A stretch of 45,616 nt of DNA from Frankia sp. AgB1.9 (GTDB taxonomy: Bacteria; Actinomycetota; Actinomycetes; Frankiales; Frankiaceae), in contig NZ_JADWYX010000073.1 in the NCBI RefSeq assembly GCF_016786355.1, forward strand, positions 1-45,616, in the 5' to 3' direction. The notes under the pieces are model-generated. The model saw only the letters and a program-made list of their open reading frames with translations. It was not told the DNA's origin and made no database searches. A program made the translations under genes and the position numbers. Positions 41,131 through 45,616 of this stretch are shown here, piece after piece (position 1 is the first letter of the stretch; each line of letters opens with the position of its first letter).

Positions 41131-41170
41131 GACCTGCCCCCTTCACGCTCGCGGTCAGGGACCGTTTCCC

Positions 41171-41204
41171 CACAGACTACGGATCATCACAGACTACGGA
41201 TCAT
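41171..41204. repeat. Two perfect 17-bp tandem repeats before the AAA-nuclease gene
   Basis: CACAGACTACGGATCAT occurs at 41171-41187 and again at 41188-41204 without a mismatch. They start about 40 bases upstream of the GTG. On the coding strand each copy contains TAGTCT, which fits a -10 (TAnnnT), so this may be a doubled promoter or an operator pair. Confidence 0.9.
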
Positions 41205-41219
41205 CGGCCCGCCGGTGCG

Positions 41220-41711
41220 TCAGGGCAGGCGAGTCGCGGCCAGCCTGCCGAGGGTCCGGGCCGCGCCCGGTCGGGCGTCGGCGCCGATCTCCAGGCTCAG
41301 GTAGTAGTTGCCCTTGTAGACGTAGACGGTCTGGATGTTCGCGCCGTTCGTGCAGACGAGGGCGCGATACCCGGTGCCGTCGGCCTGTTCGAGCTTTCTG
41401 TCGCAGCTGGGGGCCGACCTCGCGCCCGGCCCGGCGCCGCGCCAGCTCCACAGACTGGCGTAGCCCTTCGGCGAGGTGAACCAGCAGCCGAGGGTCTTCG
41501 AGTTGCTGACGGAGACCTGTGCCTTGCCGGGACCGAAGGTCGAGCCCACGGCGGCGCTGATCTCCGCGGGGGTGAGCAGCGGGCAGGGCGCGACGGCCTG
41601 GGGTGCCGGGCCGGAGGAGCCGCAGCCCGCGGTCGCGACGCTCAGCACGGCGGACGCGGCCAGCAGGAGGGCGGATCGGTGTATCCGTGCGGCCCGCCGG
41701 TTCGAGGTCAT
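41220..41711 (-). CDS. Secreted lipoprotein of unknown function (DUF3558-like)
   Basis: The 163-residue protein has a signal peptide (RSALLLAASAVLSVATAGC) ending in a lipobox ATAGC, so it is anchored outside. The mature part contains CPLLTPAEISAAVGSTFGPG, LGCWFTSPKGYASLWSW, CDRKLEQ and YKGNYYLSLEIG. The pattern of a Cys before LLTPAEI and a GC(W) block resembles the DUF3558 type of actinobacterial lipoproteins. The ATG at 41711 has GGAGAGG about ten bases upstream. It lies between the AAA-nuclease gene (same strand) and the divergent amidohydrolase. No function is known to me. Confidence 0.75.
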   Translation of the reverse strand: MTSNRRAARIHRSALLLAASAVLSVATAGCGSSGPAPQAVAPCPLLTPAEISAAVGSTFGPGKAQVSVSNSKTLGCWFTSPKGYASLWSWRGAGPGARSAPSCDRKLEQADGTGYRALVCTNGANIQTVYVYKGNYYLSLEIGADARPGAARTLGRLAATRLP

Positions 41712-41822
41712 CCGGCAATCCTCTCCAAGGGACGTTTCCGGGCAGGTCGCGGGGGTGGCGTTCGACGCAGTAGGCCCCCGAGGGCTTGCCGGGGCCCCGC
41801 CGGCTCGGCTGAATGAGGCGTC

Positions 41823-43169
41823 ATGGGGACGTTGCTGCGGGGCGGGGTTGTGCTGCCGATGGCGCCGGAGCGTCGGCGGCGGCTGTTGCAGCCCGGGTCG
41901 GTGCTGTTCGACGGGGTCGAGATCGTCGCCGTCGGGACCGTGGAGGAGCTCGACGCCGACCCGCGGGCCGCCGGCCCGGACGTCGAGGTGATCGACGCGA
42001 CCGGCTTCGCGGTGCTCCCAGGCCTGCACAACTGCCATCTGCACTCCGGCCTGCTGCGCGGGACCGCGGAAGGGCTCGCCCTCTTCGACTGGTTGCAGAC
42101 CTACGTCGATCCCGCGCACCGGGCGCTCACCCCCGAGATCGCCGAGGCCGCGAGCTGGCTGTGCTACGCCGAGGCGCTGCGGTCGGGCACGACGTCGGTC
42201 ATGGACATGTGGCGGTTCCTGGACGGCTCGGCGCGGGTGGCCGGCGAGCTCGGCATCCGGGCGACTCTTGTCCCGTACGTGGCCGACGAGACCGGTTACG
42301 ACTACTTCGAGTCGATCGACTCGACCCGCGCGCTGCTGGCGAAGCACCGGGAGTCTTACGACGGCCGGGTCCGCTCCTGGGTCGGGCTGGAGCACCTCTT
42401 CTACTGCACCGAGCGCGCCTTCGCCGACGCGTCCGCGCTCGCCGCCGAGTACGACACAGGCCTGCATGTGCATTCCAGCGAGAGCCGCTGGGAGGTCGAG
42501 GAGTCGCTGCGCCGGTACGGGCACCGGCCGCTGGCGGAGATCGCCCGACGCGGCGCGCTGGACGGCGGCCGTGCCGTCGTCGCGCACTGTGTCTGGCTCG
42601 ACGACGCCGAGATCGACCTGCTCGCCGCGACCGGCACCCGGGTCGCGCACTGCCCCGCGTCGAACATGAAGCTCGCGTCCGGGCCGGCGCCGGTGCCGAA
42701 GCTGTGGGCCGCCGGTGTCACCGTCGGCATCGGCAGCGACGGGGAAAAGGAAAACAACAACCTCGACATCCTGGAGGAGGCGAAGATCGCGTCGCTGCTG
42801 CAGAAGCTGGTCGGGCTCGACCCAACCGCGGGCGACCCGTGGGACATCCTCGCGATGGCGACGATCGAGGGCGCCCGGTGCCTCGGCCTCGGCGAGCTCA
42901 CCGGCAGCCTCGAACCCGGCAAGCGCGCCGACGTCATCATGGTCGACCTGCGCAAGCTGCACACGACGCCGCTGCTGTCGGGTGCCGACGCCAACGTGGC
43001 CGCGCACCTCGTCTTCTCCTCGTCGGGCCAGGACGTCGACAGCGTCTGGGCCGCCGGCCGCCGGCTGCTCGCCGGCGGGAGGCTCCTCACGGCCGACGAG
43101 GCCGCGATCCGCTCCCGTGCCCAGGCCGCCGCCGAGGAACTGTTCGCCCGCCGCGCCGCGCTGACCTGA
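41823..43169 (+). CDS. Atz/Trz-type amidohydrolase (deaminase/chlorohydrolase family)
   Basis: The 448-residue enzyme has the metal motifs HNCHLHSG (HxH), HVHSSES, AHC and SDGEKENNNLDILEE with the catalytic Asp and the NN(N)LD block of MTA/SAH deaminases and related aminohydrolases. It opens with a small beta-sandwich (LLRGGVVLPM) and closes it again at the C-terminus (GSLEPGKRADVIMVDL). It would remove an amino group from a purine- or triazine-like ring; 8-oxoguanine, SAH-like or atrazine-like substrates are all possible. The ATG has GAGG four bases upstream. It stands alone between the divergent lipoprotein gene and the convergent GlcG-like gene. Confidence 0.9.
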   Translation: MGTLLRGGVVLPMAPERRRRLLQPGSVLFDGVEIVAVGTVEELDADPRAAGPDVEVIDATGFAVLPGLHNCHLHSGLLRGTAEGLALFDWLQTYVDPAHRALTPEIAEAASWLCYAEALRSGTTSVMDMWRFLDGSARVAGELGIRATLVPYVADETGYDYFESIDSTRALLAKHRESYDGRVRSWVGLEHLFYCTERAFADASALAAEYDTGLHVHSSESRWEVEESLRRYGHRPLAEIARRGALDGGRAVVAHCVWLDDAEIDLLAATGTRVAHCPASNMKLASGPAPVPKLWAAGVTVGIGSDGEKENNNLDILEEAKIASLLQKLVGLDPTAGDPWDILAMATIEGARCLGLGELTGSLEPGKRADVIMVDLRKLHTTPLLSGADANVAAHLVFSSSGQDVDSVWAAGRRLLAGGRLLTADEAAIRSRAQAAAEELFARRAALT

Positions 43170-43182
43170 GCCAGGGAGCCAG

Positions 43183-43228
43183 CAGGTCAGGTGCGGCGCC
43201 GGCGGCAGGTCAGGTGCGGCGCCGGCGG
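43183..43228. repeat. Two perfect 23-bp tandem repeats between convergent genes
   Basis: Unit 43183-43205 is repeated exactly at 43206-43228; it starts CAGGTCAGGTGCGG and ends in CGGCGG. It separates the amidohydrolase stop from the GlcG-like stop, with no clear hairpin terminator besides it. Confidence 0.9.
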
Positions 43229-43232
43229 CGGG

Positions 43233-43667
43233 TCACAGCGCGGCGACGGCGGCCTGGGCGACGGCATGGTCCTGGGTGGGCGAGCCGCCGCTGACGCCGA
43301 CGGCGCCGACGACGGCGTCGTCGCGCAGCAGCGGGACGCCGCCGGCCGCGGGCGGACCGCCGTCCCGCCTGGCACCAGGCCGGGCGTCGTCCTGGCGCGG
43401 GCCACCGTTGGGGGAGTCCCAGCGAGCGCCGGTGGCCGCGAGGTCGAACACCCGGCCACTGGCTACCCGAGGCACGGTCCGGCACGCGTCGACGGCCTTG
43501 CGGATGGACACGTCGACGCTGCCGGTCCACGCCCCGTCCATGCGCACGTGGGAGACCAGGTTGCCGTCCCGGTCGACGACGGCGATGTTCATCGGCTGGC
43601 CGAGCTGGTGCGCCCGCCGCTCGCCCGCCGCGATGACCCGCCGCGCGTCGGCCAGTGACAAGATCAC
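43233..43667 (-). CDS. GlcG/HbpS-like protein (heme-binding family fold)
   Basis: The 144-residue protein is a single GlcG/HbpS domain: LADARRVIAAGERRAHQLGQ, PMNIAVVDRDGNLVSHVRMD, ISIRKAV-like SVDVSIRKAVDA, and the closing GGVPLLRDDAVVGAVGVSGG with AVAQAAVAAL. Members bind heme or cobalamin-like ligands or accompany diol and glycolate genes. A less typical insert (GARWDSPNGGPRQDDARPG) occurs in the middle. The GTG start has GGGGGGA close upstream. It is convergent with the amidohydrolase gene, and co-directional with but 140 bases from the VOC gene. Confidence 0.85.
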   Translation of the reverse strand: MILSLADARRVIAAGERRAHQLGQPMNIAVVDRDGNLVSHVRMDGAWTGSVDVSIRKAVDACRTVPRVASGRVFDLAATGARWDSPNGGPRQDDARPGARRDGGPPAAGGVPLLRDDAVVGAVGVSGGSPTQDHAVAQAAVAAL

Positions 43668-43807
43668 GGTCCCCCCTAGCAGCCACCGGCGGCCTGGCCC
43701 CCGGCGGCGTCGACGTGTCCGGGCGGAATGCCCAGCTCACGACGCTAGGTCCGCCGACGCGCCGAACTCGCGCGCGCCACGTGGCCCACCTGTCCGCTGC
43801 TGCCCGG

Positions 43808-44209
43808 TTACGCCGACGGCGGGGCGAAGAACTCCAGCGCGATGCCGTCCGGGTCCTTGAACGCCAGGCCTGATCCGTAGTGCGAGTCGACGATCTCGCC
43901 GTGCTTGATGTCCAGCCCGTCGAGGCGGTCCCGACAGGCGGTCAGCTCGGCGCGGTTGAGACAGCCGAAGGAGACGTGGTCGAGGCCGACCCGCCGCGGG
44001 CTGAACTCGCCCGCCCAGGCGTTGCCCGGGAAGTAGTGCAGCCCGAACAGCTGCTGACCGCCGGCCAGGGCGAAGACGACGTGGTGAAACGGCCCCGTGT
44101 CCTCGTCGAGCACCGGGTCGGTGCCGAACAGCCGGCTGTACCAGGGAACGCTGGTCGCGAGGTCGCTCACCGTGACGGCGACGTGGTTGACGGTGGGAAA
44201 GGACGTCAT
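43808..44209 (-). CDS. VOC-family protein (glyoxalase/dioxygenase superfamily)
   Basis: The 133-residue protein shows the two paired beta-alpha-beta-beta-beta units of VOC proteins. The first starts VNHVAVTVSDLATSVPWYSRLFG, the second VGLDHVSFGC, and it ends GSGLAFKDPDGIALEFFAPP. Metal ligands would be H9, the His of LDHVSFG and the Glu of ALEFF, consistent with an active metal site. The reaction may be an isomerisation, ring cleavage or fosfomycin-like group transfer and cannot be told from sequence. The ATG has GAGAGG upstream. Confidence 0.88.
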   Translation of the reverse strand: MTSFPTVNHVAVTVSDLATSVPWYSRLFGTDPVLDEDTGPFHHVVFALAGGQQLFGLHYFPGNAWAGEFSPRRVGLDHVSFGCLNRAELTACRDRLDGLDIKHGEIVDSHYGSGLAFKDPDGIALEFFAPPSA

Positions 44210-44528
44210 GGACGTGGCCTCTCGTTCGGGTTCGCTCCGGCCCTACTGGCGAAGCGGCACGGCGCAGACGCTAGGAACCGGCACTTCCCGCGCACTTCCT
44301 CGTGCGGGCTGGCGCCCGGCCTGCCCCGGGAAGGCCACGGCGCCGGCCGGGGAAGACCTGGGGAAGACGCCTTGGAAAAGTGCTGGCCACGACGGCCGCG
44401 CGACCCGGCGCCGGCCGCCCGGGCCCGCGGCGCCGCGGCGCTGACCTGGGCAGTTGATGTCGCGAAGGCGACTGGGCCCGCCCCTTCGGCGCGGGTCGAA
44501 GGCAGGGAGGACCGCCGACAATCAAGTC
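44210..44528. other. Divergent region between VOC and SARP genes
   Basis: The 319 bases should hold both promoters. I see a short hairpin GTCGC-GAAG-GCGAC (44459-44472) and repeated GCACTTCC (44280 and 44292). No clear -35/-10 pair or gene stands out. Confidence 0.4.
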
Positions 44529-45581
44529 ATGGAGTTGGCTCGGGCGATTTCGGCTTCGGGTTCGGTTGCCGTCGCACCCCCGGCGGTTCGGATTCGGATG
44601 CTCGGCGGCTTTCAGGTACTGCTCTGCCGCCCGCCCGTCGCCCCCGGCCGGGCCGCGAAGGCGGGTGGGCCGCGCCAGCCGGAACCCGCCGCCTGCGTGC
44701 CCGTTCCCGCGCAGGCATGGCGGCGCCGGCACGCGGCCGCGCTGGTGAAGCTGCTCGCCCTGGCGCCCGACCGGCGGCTGCACCGCGAGCAGGTCCTGGC
44801 GACGCTGTGGCCAGGCCTCCCGGTCGACGAGGCGGCGCCCCGGCTGCACAAGGCGACCCACTACGCCCGCCGGGCACTGGGCGGCCCGGACGCGATCCAG
44901 CTGCGCGGCGACACCTTCGCGCTGTGCCCCGACCGGGACGTGACCGTCGACGCCCGGGCCTTCCGTGACCTCGCCGAACGGGCCCTGCGCCAGGACGGCG
45001 GTGACGAGACGGCGCAACCGGCCGCAGACCCGCTGGGAGCCGCCACGGCCGCCGACGCCTACGGTGGCCAGCTGCTGCCCGACGACCTGTACGAGCAGTG
45101 GACGCAGGATGAGCGGGACCGGCTGCGGCTGCTGTACGCCCGGCTGCTGCGCGCCGCCGGCCGCTGGGAGGAGCTGCTCGCCGAGGACCCGGCCGACGAG
45201 GAGGCGTACCTGGCGCTGATCCGCGGCCAGGCCGGCCGGGGCGAGCGGCACGCGGCGCTGCGCGAGTTCGAGCGGATGGACCGGGCGCTGCGCCGCGAGC
45301 TGGGCGTCGGCCCCAGCCCCGAGGCGCTCGCGCTGCGAGCTGAGATCCTGGCCCGGCCACCGGACGCGCCGGTCCGGGCCGAGCTGGGCAGGGCCGAGTC
45401 GGGCCAACCGCTGGACGACGGTCTCGTCGGCCGCGACGAGGAGCTGGGTCTCCTGGCGGAGCTGCTGGCCCGTTGCGCGGCCCGTGGCGTGGCGGACGAC
45501 CCGTCCGCCGGCGGTTCGGCGCTGGAGGCCGGCGTGGTCCTGGTCAGCGGCGTGGCCGGCGTCGGCAAGTCGGCGCTGCTC
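44529..45581 (+). CDS. SARP/BTAD-type transcriptional activator with AAA domain (truncated by contig end)
   Basis: The first 351 residues are genomic. They include an OmpR-like winged helix (about 22-135, VRIRMLGGFQVLL, ALVKLLALAPDRRLHREQVL, ATLWPGLPVDEAAPRLHKAT), a BTAD helical domain (about 140-275, with DEEAYLALIRGQAGRGERHA and ALRRELGVGPSPEA) and then LVGRDEELGLLAELL with a Walker A (GVAGVGKSALLL) that opens a STAND/AAA module. SARPs activate secondary-metabolite or metabolic clusters. The codons from 45582 onward come from adapter sequence, so the protein is incomplete. Expected full length is probably over 900 residues. The ATG at 44529 is chosen by frame and position; ribosome site weak. 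Confidence 0.85.
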
Positions 45582-45616
45582 CTGTCTCTTATACACCTCG
45601 CCGCGCCCCCCCGCCC
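45582..45616. other. Nextera transposase adapter remnant (sequencing artefact)
   Basis: CTGTCTCTTATACAC is the Tn5 mosaic end of Nextera libraries. The following 20 bases align without gaps to the rest of the standard read-through adapter if several A and T calls are read as C or G, a typical low-quality end pattern. The genome therefore ends at about 45581. Confidence 0.93.

Noticed and set aside
41171..41204. CRISPR-like repeats
   Set aside because: Only two copies with no spacer; none of the tandem repeats in the window has a repeat-spacer pattern or cas genes.
1..45616. tRNA, rRNA or riboswitch
   Set aside because: No T-loop consensus, rRNA segment or recognised riboswitch core was found by eye; a covariance-model scan would be decisive.

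Overview
The window is about 45.6 kb of very GC-rich DNA with dense genes, many GTG and TTG starts, stop/start overlaps and long open shadow frames on the opposite strand. Together with the families present (DUF3073, DUF222/13E12-HNH, a SARP/BTAD activator, a PQQ-propeller Ser/Thr kinase, and an HspR-type HAIR site before lon), this points to an actinobacterium, probably from the Frankia/Streptomyces-like soil group. The genus assignment is an inference. The right-hand end (45582-45616) is a degraded Nextera adapter rather than genome, so the window ends at a contig break.

Layout: 1-2574 holds a truncated S-adenosylhomocysteine-hydrolase-like gene, divergent from a GntR/UTRA regulator overlapping a NUDIX hydrolase, with back-to-back promoters sharing one palindrome. 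2636-11226 is a co-directional minus-strand block: a MetF-like protein with an N-terminal Cys motif, a CodA-like amidohydrolase, an ABC transporter (ATPase, permease, lipoprotein), an FAD oxidase and a Tat-lipoprotein serpin. It looks like an uptake and catabolism locus for a nitrogenous small molecule that feeds C1 units to folate. 11362-15825 has P5C dehydrogenase, malate dehydrogenase and a carboxylesterase. 15842-20517 has a PAS-GAF-GGDEF-degenerate-EAL protein, a cold-shock-domain protein, DUF2237, DUF3073, an ArsR regulator and a small zinc-finger-like protein. 20695-26533 has an M20 peptidase, an SGNH hydrolase, an alcohol dehydrogenase and Lon.

26673-31888 is a tight operon of a transmembrane kinase with an external PQQ propeller, a cellulose-synthase-like GT2 and a membrane-anchored GH26, suggesting regulated surface polysaccharide synthesis. 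32133-37676 has a NeuD-like acyltransferase, a PadR regulator with an operator/promoter, and a five-gene redox operon (small membrane protein, ApbE, ferric-reductase-like membrane cytochrome, NuoF-like flavoprotein, [3Fe-4S] ferredoxin). 38191-41130 has a DUF222-HNH gene that has lost its stop codon and runs about 1 kb antisense into an AAA ATPase-PD-(D/E)XK gene. 41220-45581 has a lipoprotein, an Atz/Trz-type amidohydrolase, a GlcG/HbpS-like protein, a VOC protein and a SARP regulator cut by the adapter.

No rRNA, tRNA, CRISPR array, transposase or integrase was recognised. Intergenic regions are rich in perfect GC hairpins (probable actinobacterial terminators without U-tracts) and short tandem repeats of 6 to 24 bp.
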